Shown here: piece after piece, positions 20,931-30,806 of the stretch | How positions within the stretch are numbered: the first letter of the stretch is position 1 | Layout of the letters: each line of letters opens with the position of its first letter | Assembly: GCA_033296685.1 (NCBI GenBank) | Contig: MU854402.1 | Coordinates: 1-64,000 of the forward strand | From: Parachaetomium inaequale | Lineage: Eukaryota > Ascomycota > Sordariomycetes > Sordariales > Chaetomiaceae | Direction of reading: 5' to 3' | Length of the DNA stretch: 64,000 nucleotides | Notes under the pieces: generated by a model | The model's input: only the letters and a program-made list of their open reading frames with translations | Database searches by the model: none | What the model was told of the DNA's origin: nothing | Program-made: the position numbers and the translations under genes

Positions 20931-21779
20931 GATTTCTAGGCTTGGTGGAAGAACCGCTAGAGGCTAGGTAGGTAGGAGGTAGGAACTGGGTTATTCTTCG
21001 AGCCGTACTTGCTTAGTACCCGCTGCTTGCGCCAAGGGGGAGGGGGGGTAACACGGGGGCGTTTGTCTGATGGTAATCGGTGACGTGATTATCTTTTGGG
21101 GATAGGGTTTGGACATTATCTCTCCTCTCTCCTCTGGTAGCGTTCATTGTATGCATTGGAGATATTAGAAGCCTCGAGAACCACGTAGCTAGCTTTTTTG
21201 TTACCATTATTTTCTATTGCAGTGCCTCCTTATCTTGGAATCAACTACTTGATGAATGACATTCTCTGCGCTTAAGATTATAGTAGTAAGGTAACAATAC
21301 ATAGCATCAAAGCACTAGGTAACGATCCCTTTGATAGCTCCCGACCTAGTTCTTGCCCCGAGCACTGCCATTTCCATTGTGAATACCAGCTAGGTATAGC
21401 CATGTACTGTCCTAGGTAGTGTCACGGTTGAGTGGACAGTCTGCAGAATCAGCTATCATCACCACATGCATGCCCTTATGCACCATGGCCGGAAAGGATA
21501 ACTTCGGCTGCCCACGCCACCCCTCTTCATCCTACAGCATGCATCTCGACGCATCTTGGGCGCATTTTACTGTCACCGACGCCTAATTCTGTCCTTTGCA
21601 GAACCCAAACTTGCCTAACTAATCCTTCCCACTTTTCCGTAAGTTGGACACATCCCCAGACCATCTCCATCTGCCGTCAAATTCAGCAAATCACCTTAAG
21701 AAATCTGCACACCAAATATTCTCCTCTATAAGTTCTCACCACACGTACGTCGGACAGTTGTTCTTACAAAGCCGACAAA
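20931..21779. other. Spacer between the two paralogous small genes
   Basis: No gene seen. It holds several TAGGTAGGT-type short runs (near 20965), which recur at 21410 and 22680. Just before 21780 it should contain the promoter of the second paralogue. Confidence 0.5.
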
Positions 21780-22327
21780 ATGACCAAGTACTTCGAGAAC
21801 CGCGACAGGCACAACGCCAAGGGCGCTGTAACCGCCATCAAACTCAAAGGCAAGAACAACAAGGGCAAAAAGAAGCGCGCCCGCCCGCCGCGGCCAAGAC
21901 CGTCTCCCGCCCCCGAGACCGCACCAGCCGCGGCTGACGAGCCCCCCTCGACCACCCTCGAAGACGGTAGTACCCTCCTGCCCTCAGACCCACGGCGGCG
22001 GCACCGCCTCCAAAGCGAGTGACACTCGCCCTAACAAAACCCAAAGCAGCGTCCCCGCCAGATTGACCAGACGCCGAGTGGCAGGACCGCATCGAGGCCC
22101 GCCGGCACATCCACGAGGGGCTGAGAGCGGGCAAGACGCTCGCCATGATCCGCTCCGAGGCCCTGTGGGAGCGGCACAACCTCGACTGGGAGTGGGACAG
22201 CTGGGCGCGGATGAAGCACCAGTTCCACAGCGTGGTGATCCAGGTGACGGAGCGGGAGCTGGTACTTGCGTCGACGGCGTGGGAGAGTATCGCGTATCCT
22301 GGGGACATGGAGGTGACGTGGAGGTGA
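21780..22327 (+). CDS. Small hypothetical protein, member 2 of the tandem pair
   Basis: Exons 21780-21966 and 22071-22327, with a 104-nt phase-1 intron (gtagta donor, ctaac near 22031, gaccag acceptor). The acceptor was placed at 22070 because an in-frame TGA lies just upstream. The product is about 147 residues. The first exon is strongly basic (KGKNNKGKKKRARPPRPRP, NLS-like) and Pro/Ala-rich. The second carries GLRAGKTLAMIRSEALWERH and a helical tail rich in Trp (DWEWDSWARMKHQFH). It is related to the gene at 20463-20930 over about 50 residues. A nuclear role is suggested only by the basic N-terminus. The function is unknown. Confidence 0.68.
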
Positions 22328-22784
22328 GCTACCTACGAGGTACCTAGCTGATGCCTGGCGGTTCGCCGTTATTGCTCGGTGTCAAGGGGGATTTGGGTTT
22401 CTTGGAGATGGAGTCATCAATGCTTTGAGTCTTTTTTTTTTTGGTTACTTGAGCGTGGAGGGAGGGAGGATACTTTGTAGTAATACCTTTGGAAACCTGT
22501 TAATAGCTAATACTAAGTACCTAGTATTGATGAATAGAAATACCATCTCATCTCACCATCTTGTGCTACGTTCCGAGTCCATTGACATCCACATTGGTTA
22601 GTGGCACTTAGCAGAGAGCATGACATGGACTGGCCACAACAGCGACGAACATGACCAGATTTCGGGGTTCCTTTTAACTAGGTAGGTACACATGGAGAAG
22701 TGGTAATATCATGGTAATTCTTTCAAGCTCGGAAAAGCATAGCCACACATCTGGCCTCATCCTTATCGTATCCCTGGTGCCCCC
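22328..22784. other. Convergent 3' flanks
   Basis: Between the second paralogue and the minus-strand small gene. It contains a poly-T run (near 22433) and otherwise nothing recognisable. Confidence 0.45.
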
Positions 22785-23052
22785 TCAGTTTGTCCGGTTC
22801 CTGCCGCCCTGGTCCTTTCCTTGACTTTGCCCTGCGCTCGCAGGCGCCTCCTTGAGACCGGCCCCCTTGGAGGGTTCGGGGAGGGGCGCCGTCTTGTCTG
22901 CGCGGCCGACACGAGTGGACTGCAAGGTGTTAGACGATACCCGAGGGTAATGTAAGTTTTTCGGGGCGTACCTGTTCCTGGCCGGCGCCGTGGATGATGT
23001 TGTGGCCCGCGTCGACTGCGTTGTCTCCTGATCCGTCTCCCTGGCGAGGCAT
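22785..23052 (-). CDS. 71-residue two-exon hypothetical protein
   Basis: Exons 23052-22972 (27 codons) and 22919-22785 (44 codons plus stop) flank a 52-nt phase-0 intron with a gtacgc donor, a tctaac branch site and a ccttgcag acceptor, an ideal fungal intron. The protein starts MPRQGDGSGDNAVDAGHNII and contains TAPLPEPSKGAGLKEAPA. It is polar, Gly/Ala/Lys-rich and probably disordered, with no signal or membrane segment. I believe similar short proteins exist in other Sordariomycetes but cannot name a family. Its start lies about 470 bp from the divergent Nudix gene, so they may share a promoter region. Confidence 0.65.
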
Positions 23053-23524
23053 GATGGCAGTGCTGTGTTTTGAGTTGTGTTTGGGCTGATGTACGATCAA
23101 GTGGTAGGCCTAGGTCAAGTGTAGTGAATTACTTTGATGTCGAATACTTCGATATACTCCCGCGAAGAGGAGAAGCCGTTATAAGCCATTTCACATCCAT
23201 TGACGTCACCAGCTCCCGTCGTCGAACGTCATGGCGGAGGATCACCGACAAAGGCATTGCAAGTGTGGAGGAAGATGGAGTCGCTTGACTCCAAGCCGAG
23301 CAGGGGTACCAGACCCACTCTCGAGCCACTGAAGCAGGGCCTGTAGCGGCAAGTTGAAAGCCAAAGTTAGCGGTCCACGGGACGGCGGCTAGGGATCGCC
23401 GGCCAGTGTCAGCCCGACTCCGATTCGGTTGACGTCAACCCGTCCAGCAACCATCCGAACGCCCGACCCCAAACAACATCACGACCACCAACAGCTCCGG
23501 CAAGGATAGCCCCCGCCTCTCGGG
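23053..23524. promoter_or_regulatory. Divergent promoter region
   Basis: The region separates the starts of the 71-residue gene (minus) and the NUDX14-like gene (plus). TTGACGTCA-like palindromes (near 23199 and 23428) resemble bZIP/CRE sites. No exon was found. Function as a shared promoter is inferred from position. Confidence 0.4.
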
Positions 23525-24576
23525 ATGCGCGGCCGGTATCTAACCCTCCTCATCATGCCCATCATCCTCGCGGCGCTCTACCAAAGCAGAACCGCCCTCC
23601 TCCGCACCTGGACCTCGTCGCCGATCGCATCACGACTCGCGTGGCCATCACCAACCGCCAAAATGTCCACCTTCCACCACCCCGACTACCACACCCCAAT
23701 CACCCTCCCACCGGGCCTCTCCAAATCCCAACTCCTCGCCTTCCCCCCCTTCACTGTAAGCCCCCTCTCCCTGCAACCAACCCACTCTCCAATACTGCAG
23801 TATGCTAACCACCCTCCCCGGGTACCCAGGCATGGCTCACAACCCTCCAAACATCCCTCACCACCCAAACCACCACCCCCACCCACCCCTTCCACAGCGA
23901 CCCCTACGCCCTGCACTCCATCACCGTCCAATCCTTCGACCTCTTCGGCCCCACCCGCCTGGGCTTCGTCAAACTGACCTCGCACATCGCCAACGGCGCG
24001 GGCGAGGCCCTCCCCGGCGCGGTATTCTTGCGCGGCCCGTCGGTTGCGATGCTGGTCATGCTCATCCCGGACGACATCCCAGAAAATAAAGAGGAGGTGG
24101 AGGACGAGGAGAGGTATGTCCTGCTGACGGTGCAGCCGCGGATCGCGGCAGGGAGTCTCGAGTTTGTGGAGCTGCCGGCTGGGATGGTGGATGAGGGGGG
24201 TAGTTTTGCCGGGCAGGCGGCAAGGGAGATGGAGGAGGAGTTGGGGATGGTTATTGGGGAGGGGGAGCTGGTGGGGTTGAGTGATTTGGTTGGTGAGACT
24301 GGGGAGGCTAAGGAGGAGGGGGGGTTGCCCAGGGCGGTGTACCCCAGTGCCGGGGGTTGTGATGAGTACATACCGATCTATATGCATGAGCGGCGGGTGC
24401 CGAGGGCGCAGCTGGGGCAGTGGACGGGTAAGTTGACTGGGTTGAGGGAGCACGGGGAGAAGATCACGTTGAAGTTGGTCAAAATGAGGGATCTGTGGAG
24501 GGAGGGGGCGAGGGATGCGAAGTGTCTTGCTGCCGTGGCGCTGTGGGAGGGGTTGAGGAGGGAGGGGAAGGTTTAG
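23525..24576 (+). CDS. Nudix hydrolase, ADP-sugar diphosphatase (NUDX14)-like
   Basis: Exons 23525-23755 and 23830-24576, with a 74-nt phase-0 intron (gtaagc, gctaac branch, cccag), giving 325 residues. The Nudix box is at about residues 191-214 (GMVDEGGSFAGQAAREMEEELGM). REMEEEL is intact, but the first conserved Glu of the box is replaced, as in other fungal members I recall. LEFVELPAGM before it marks the ADP-sugar/ADP-ribose branch. These enzymes split ADP-glucose or ADP-ribose into AMP and a sugar phosphate. The N-terminus from the first ATG has a hydrophobic, basic stretch that could anchor or target it to mitochondria. A second in-frame ATG at 23663 (MSTFHHPDYH) would give a 279-residue cytosolic form. 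It converges on the YSA1-like gene with 96 bases between the stops. Confidence 0.87.
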
Positions 24577-24672
24577 GGGCGGGTAGGTATGCTCTGCTCT
24601 ATTCCCAGTTCTTTTTCTCTAACCTAACATATCATGCCTAGCAACTCATCGCGATGCAATGTCTAGCTGACA

Positions 24673-25526
24673 CTAAAGCTTGAACTTCTTGGCTATCTCG
24701 ATGCCCTCGGCGAGGTTGGCTATCCGCGCGTCGATGGCGTAGCCCTCGGCCTCGAGCCTGATGCACGCCTCCCAGAGATCGGCCAGCTTCACGAGGAACA
24801 CCTCGATGAATTCGTTCTCCTCGAGGTCGGGCTTGAGGTCTTGGTTCTCGGGCAGGCTCATGTCGACTGTGACATGAACAATGCGGAGGTTGGTGTTGCA
24901 GAAGCCGGGGTCTGCAGACGGTCAGGGGGAGCAGGCCCAGGGCTGAGGGACGACGTACCGTTGAAACATGACGGGCGATGTATCGAGCACCTCGGCAACG
25001 TAGCCCGTCTCCTCCTTGAGCTCCCGGACCGCGGCCTGCTCGGCTGTCTCGCCCTCGTCGATCAGGCCGGCGGGCAGCTCGATGACGATCTTGTCTAGGG
25101 GCGGGCGGTACTGCTTCTGGAGGACAATCTCGGGGCCTACACAGCATGGTTGGCTTTGGGACTATCTAGAGGGCCACTGCGGCGTACCTGTCTCCTTCTC
25201 CAGGATGGCGACGATACCCACGCCATCGATGTCGCTGCCCTTTGGCCGGGTACTGCGTTCAGCGGACTCCCATGTCCGAGTTACGCCGTTGGGGTCTCTG
25301 TATGTCTTTCTTGACGCTGTCAGATCCAGCTCCCTAGGCCGTTATCCGGGGATGGTTTTCTACGACCGCACTTACTTGACCAGCTTCGTCCACACCGCCT
25401 CGCTCGCGAGCTACATTGTACAGAGGTTGGTTCCGTTACTCCTTGGAATAAGGTACTTGGATCTAGCTCCGGGACACGACTTACGAGGGGCTCGGTAGAT
25501 ATGACTTTGGCTTCTCCAGCAGACAT
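24673..25526 (-). CDS. YSA1: ADP-ribose pyrophosphatase, YSA1-like Nudix hydrolase (one apparent frameshift)
   Basis: Five exons: 25526-25485, 25410-25376, 25309-25188, 25136-24959 and 24911-24673. Four short introns (47-74 nt) have good sites. The product should be about 204 residues starting MSAGEAKVISTEPL. The Nudix box is canonical: GLIDEGETAEQAAVRELKEE then TGY. The enzyme hydrolyses ADP-ribose, including O-acetyl-ADP-ribose made by sirtuins, to AMP and ribose phosphate. At the end of exon 4 the family sequence MFNDPGF requires one base fewer than is present: the text reads atg ttt caa cg before the donor, so exon 5 (PGFCNTNLRIVHV) is reached one base out of frame. The extra base is in an AAA run at 24964-24966 on the plus strand. 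Everything else looks functional, so an assembly error is the simplest reading. Confidence 0.88.
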
Positions 25527-26843
25527 GACTGTGTGTATAGGTGGGTAGGGTATTTGGTCAGGAGGATGCCATGGGTGTCTTTGATGATCTAAGTCACTTC
25601 TTGTAACATTTTTGTGAGGACCCAGGAGGGCATTCAGCTCGTCGCCCCAGTGGACACGGCGGGCTGGACAGGACCCGCAGGGCCGGACCACATGGCTCCC
25701 GTAGTGGGCCCCGGGCCCGTCATCCAGTCACCAGCGGTTGCCATCGCCGGATCCGCCAGCGCACTTGCGTCTTCCCCTGTGCGATGAGCTGGCTGCCGTG
25801 CTGTCTTCATGGCGTTCCCAACAATTCTACTCTCGGACTTTGCAGTCGCATCCTGCCGGCCAGCGGCCCACGCCGACGACGCGCGAGACGAGCCGTTCTT
25901 GATCATGGGGGCGGCTGCAGAAGAGAGCGACCAGGGGCGGGCCTAGAGGTTCCGTTGGTGGTCAGCAGACAATGGCGATTCGAATCCAGCCCTCTCAACA
26001 CCACGATATGACCGAGGCAGCCAAAGGTGCAGCTTCAACTCCTTCCGCATGCTGTCCGCGACGGAACCTTCCATGACCCGACGTCATTAGGGCGGCAGGA
26101 ACTCGTCGGGCTTTTGGTCGCACAACCGTTGGGTCGGTGCCTGGTCTCCAGCCCGGCTTGCCAATCGGGGCGATGTCGTCACGCGAACTGCCGCCAATCG
26201 CACGCCCGATTGCGTGTTGGGTGGGATGGATACTGCTAGTTGACGTATGTGTTCGTTGTCTTTGACAACTTCTCAACGGGCTTGCCGGCGTGCCGCTTGT
26301 GCGGACGACGCGACAGAGTTTGTTCGGAGGGTCTGCTTGTGCAGCTGGCCGACATACTTGCAGCAACGCATTCGTCGCGTCTCCAAAAGTCGTTCGTGGT
26401 CGCGATCAAGACGTGTTTGCCGACGTCACCAAGCATGGCAGCATGGCCGGCAGGGCTGAGTCGACCGCGCCGCATTAAAGCGTGATGCCGTCGCATTGAG
26501 ATTCGGGGAAGAAACTTGAAACCGCACGGAAATGGCCGGGTTTTCGAGGTCTGGAACTCGCACCTGCCCTTCTCGGCGGCGCTGATTCCTTTTAGAACAA
26601 TACTTAGCGGCACAATATTAGCGAGCAGGCCCGCTCATTGCGCGGACTCCGATTCCTGCTTTCACTCACCTTATCAACGCTCCTTCGGTTCACATTCCTC
26701 GTTTTTGTCGCGCTGTTTGACGCCGTCATCGTTTCCATCCTTTTCCAACCCAGCCCATATCCCGTCACCCCTCGTCTAATGTCACGATAAAACCCACCAC
26801 CTTACCCTTCCCAACAGCAAAAGACACCGGATCGGCCCCCACC
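25527..26843. promoter_or_regulatory. Divergent region between YSA1 and the MFS gene
   Basis: About 1.3 kb separating two gene starts. One minus-strand frame (25906-25634, 90 codons, Ala/Gly/Thr/Ser-rich) is the only one with somewhat protein-like composition, and it has no further support. Presumably this holds both promoters and 5' untranslated regions. Confidence 0.45.
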
Positions 26844-28811
26844 ATGGCCGCCAGGTCCCGCGCCCGCTCCGTCGACCGCATCGACACGGACACGGAGCGG
26901 ACCCCGCTGCTTGCCGGCACGCCCACCCCGACGGCCTCGACGTCAACCCGCTCCCTCTCCCCGACCTACACCACCGCAACAACCACCCAAACCATCGCCG
27001 ACGACGACGATGCCGCCGATCAACCCACCCCGCCGTCAAACCACCTCCGCGCCCTCCTCCGCCCCCGCGTGATCCTCCTCTCCCTCGCCCTCGTCTTCAT
27101 CATCGAGCTCGCCATCGGCATGGCCGTCCCGCCCATCAACGCCATCATGGAGAGCATCATCTGCAGGCAGATGCACCCGGACGTATTTGCCCCCCCGCCG
27201 CGTATCTCCCTCCCCAACTCTTCCCTCCCCTTGATCCCCATTGTTCCCTCTCCCATCTCTGCTACTGTGGTGGTGGGGGGCAAGATACGGCACTTCGCCG
27301 GCGGGGTTGTCCTGGTAGACGACCCGGCGTGCAAGCAGCCCGATGTGCAGGGGTATCTGGCCATGCTGCGCGGGTGGGCGAATACGTTTGAGAGTTTTCC
27401 GGGGATTGTGGGCGCGGTGCCGTATGGTGTGCTGTCGGATCGGTGGGGGAGGCGGCCGGTGATGGGGCTGGGGCTTTTAGGGCTTGTGTTGTCGGTGGGG
27501 TTTACTTATCTTGTTTGTGAGTTACCCGTCGTCTCGTCTGGGAGGTAGGTTGCTGATGATGTGGGCAGTTTACTTTTCGGATGTGGTGCCGTTGTGGGTG
27601 ACGTGGTTTTCGGCGGGGTTTCAGCTGTGAGTGTTTCCTGGTGAGGTGAGGTGCTGGGTGAGGGGGCTGGTGCTGATGATGTCTAGGATCGGCGGCGGCA
27701 CTGCGATCGTGGTGGCCATGCTGTTCACCATGCTCGCGGATGTTGTGCCCTCAAACGAGCGCGCGACCGTCTTCTTCCAGCTCACTGCCGTCTTCCTCGG
27801 CTCGCGTATGTCAAATCCGTATTCCTTTTTCCCCTTTACGGGTCCCCGAGGCTCCTTGTGGCTCCCGAGCCCTCCAGAGCCTTTGTTCCACGCTGCTCTC
27901 GATGCCCCGATTAGGAAACAAATAACTGACATTTTTGGACAGAGATGATTGCTGGGCCTCTCGGCGGCGCCATGCTAATTTGGGACCCGTGGATCCCTCT
28001 CCTCGTCGCCCTGGCTATCCTGATCCTCAGCAACCTCATGGTGCTGGTTTTCCCGGAGACGGTACATGTGCACGACCGGAAGAGGCCCCAAGAGGAGCAG
28101 GGAGGGGACCGGGATGACGTCCCGTGGGCCACGAAGCTCTGGCGAAAAGCCAGCGAAGGCCTCGCCGAGGTGTGGGATTTCGTGCTCGGCAACAAGAGCG
28201 TGGCGTTCCTGATGCTGTCGCTCGTCTTTTCCGTCCTGGGCCGCTACGTCGGGGAGCTGCTGCTGCAGTACGCGACGGACCGGTATGGCTGGAGCTGGAG
28301 CGTCGCGTCCATGGTCCTGACGATCCGCAACGCGGGGAGCCTGGTGACGCTGCTGGCGCTACTGCCCGTCGTCAGCTGGCTCTGCGTCCAGCGCCTCGGC
28401 ATGGAGAGCGTGGCCAAGGATCTCTGGCTGGCGCGCTGGTCGGGCGTCGTCCACGTCGTCGGCAGCCTGACCATCGCCGCCGCGGTCAACGGCGCGCTCT
28501 TCTCGGTTGGGCTCGCCTGGTTCGCCCTCGGGTCGGGCATGGCGGCCATGATTCGGTCGCTTCTCAACGCGCTGGTCGAGGAGCACCATGTCGGCACGGT
28601 CAACTCGCTCATTGGCTTCATGGAGATGGTCGGCATGACCGTTGCGGGCCCGTTGCTGGCCAAGAGCCTCAGTGTCGGGCTGAACCTCGGTGGGGCCTGG
28701 GTTGGCCTGCCGTTTATTACCGCCGGGCTGTTCTTTATTGTCTCAACGACGATATTGTGGATGTTTAGGCTGCCGAACGGGCGGCGGTCACCGGTTGAGC
28801 CATCATGCTGA
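26844..28811 (+). CDS. Major facilitator superfamily transporter
   Basis: Four exons: 26844-27516, 27569-27626, 27687-27805 and 27943-28811. The introns are 52, 60 and 137 nt and all junctions stay in frame, giving about 572 residues. The N-terminus is a disordered cytoplasmic tail. The first helix is VILLSLALVFIIELAIGMAV. MFS motif A follows the second helix as GVLSDRWGRRPVM. Helices continue through the C-terminus with a charged central loop (HDRKRPQEEQGGDRDD) between the two six-helix halves. The loop between helices 1 and 2 is unusually long, about 90 residues, and Pro-rich, carrying IICRQM and DDPACKQPDVQ, a pattern seen in a fungal MFS subgroup of unknown substrate. It is likely a plasma or vacuolar membrane carrier. 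Confidence 0.88.
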
Positions 28812-30806
28812 GGACGAAGGTCTCTCATCACTTGGGAAATGTGGCAATGTCTACGGTCACAGGGGGGCGTTGAAGCAGCAACACGATCTCGCTTCCATCT
28901 TTGAGAGGACGGGGCGGCGACTTAGGGTTGCTCTGACCTTGATATCTCTTGGCACTGTTTATACATCTACGTTTGTATATACTCTTTGTTTTGGTTTGGA
29001 GTTCGGATATGTGTCATGTTGGAGCGGATAGATACCATTTCGCGAGGCGAGGGCGAGGTAGATAGATGGCGTTGGGATTGTCCACGAGTCAAGAAACGGA
29101 ATCTGTATTTGTGTGTACATTCATCGTTCCAGCGAGGTATCTTAATCTCAACAAATCCATCAAGAAGACTCGCTTTCCTTCCCCGGCCCCGTACCGCAGC
29201 CGTCTCGGGTACCGGGAACACGGGTTCGGACGCTAGGATTCTCAGCTGGAAATAGTTTCCCAAACCACTGGGACCATCTGCAAGATCGATTCAATAAATC
29301 GTTTGCGGTTTTATTGCCTGGACTCGGCAAAGGCCCGTTTCCAGAAGCTCATCGTTGCTTGTCTGTGTCGGTAACTGTTGTTAAGGGGAGCAGATGAAGT
29401 CGCAGGGATGGTGGCACGGATCCTGCTGCTTGATGCAAGCTGCAAGGGGCATCACACACAGCTGCACGAACAAACTTGCGGAGCCTAGGTACTCAAGAAG
29501 AAGCTTGAAATGACGGCACAGACCACATCCACAGCAGTTTGCAGTCTGCTGGTCTGAGTCCAAGCAACCTCGACGCAAACTATCGATTTCCTCCAAAACC
29601 AATTGCTGGCTAGACCCATGGAATGTTTGGTGGTGGACATGGCCGCTTGCTCGAGAAGTCATGGAGACCATGCACGTGCGTGCAACGTGCAACGTGCAAC
29701 GTGCCGGCGTGTCTTGCTTGCCTGATCGCCGCTGATGATTGCGATTGTCTTCTTGTCTTGACTTGCCCCACCACCTGGGCCAGATGAGGGTCCTTTTGCG
29801 ATTCGGCACCCTGTCAAGACGCGCTGGACGCGTCTCATCCCAGAAAATCCTCTTTAACCGCAAGTCCATCATCAGAAATGCCTCGGGGAAAAAGTAAGGT
29901 ACGTACCTCAAGTACGCAGCCCCCCTGAAAGTCCGGCTGAGCGGTTCGCCCCTGTGCTGTCAAAATGCCACTCTTTCCTCTTTTGCGTCGGCTGCAAGCC
30001 TCGCTCATTACCAGGTATCACCCAGAAACAATCTTGTGCGCCCCAGTTTTGATCGTTTTTCGGTTCGACCAGAATGGACACTGCTGGCCGAAGAAGAACG
30101 GAACCCAGGCACCCAGCAGGGCAGTCGCACCCCTGGATGCCCTGTCGCCCACACCCACCTGCGCTAGCGTTAGCGGGCAGGAGCGCGAATCATCTCCACA
30201 AGCGCGTGGTTCCAATTCAGACTTCGCCCCAAATAGGAGACGAGCAGCTCTCCCATTTCGTCTCTTGAGCGTCCCCAGGCCTCTCTCAACCTCTCTTTTG
30301 CGCGGCGCTGTGTGCTATCGCTGCAACCCCGGCCGTCGATCGTTCGTACACCCGCACTGCCGCTCGTTCCAGTGTATCCTTTTTCTCCCTTCTTCCCTTC
30401 AAGTAAGGTACCGATTGATTAGAATCTCAAAATCTTCACCGCCAAAGATTGCTATCAAAGCGCCTGCTGAAGAACCCCACATCGACGATCCTCTTTTCGG
30501 ACTTGGCACCAGAAGACTTGGGAGCGCGTCCGGTTCGGTTCTTCTCCCCCGCAACGACCCCTGCTCGTTGGGCTACTTCGCCGGAGCTTCGTCGAACGTC
30601 GGGAGGTCTGAGATGGCCTTCCTGAGCTGCTCTCGTTGAGGAATCATTGTCGCAACGTAGCCCTGAGCACCCGACGTCCTCGGCCTCGACGGAGCCGGTG
30701 CCCTAACTGCAAGTAATGTTGGTGCCTTGGGTTCCGTTCCGGCCAAGGCCCTGCGCTGACAGTTAACAGTTAATGTATTAGTCAAAACCATAGTCCCTCG
30801 TTCAAC
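28812..30806. other. 2-kb intergenic region upstream of the large disordered protein
   Basis: No supported gene. It contains a short TGCAACG tandem (three units, 29681-29701). Open frames of 98-224 codons here have Arg/Pro/Ser/Cys-rich random composition. The part nearest 30807 is pyrimidine-rich and probably promoter and 5' untranslated sequence. Confidence 0.5.

Noticed and set aside
29381..29911. 176-codon minus-strand frame with a Cys-rich end
   Set aside because: The cysteines do not form a known pattern, the frame contains a TGCAACG tandem, and no intron or homologue can be recognised.
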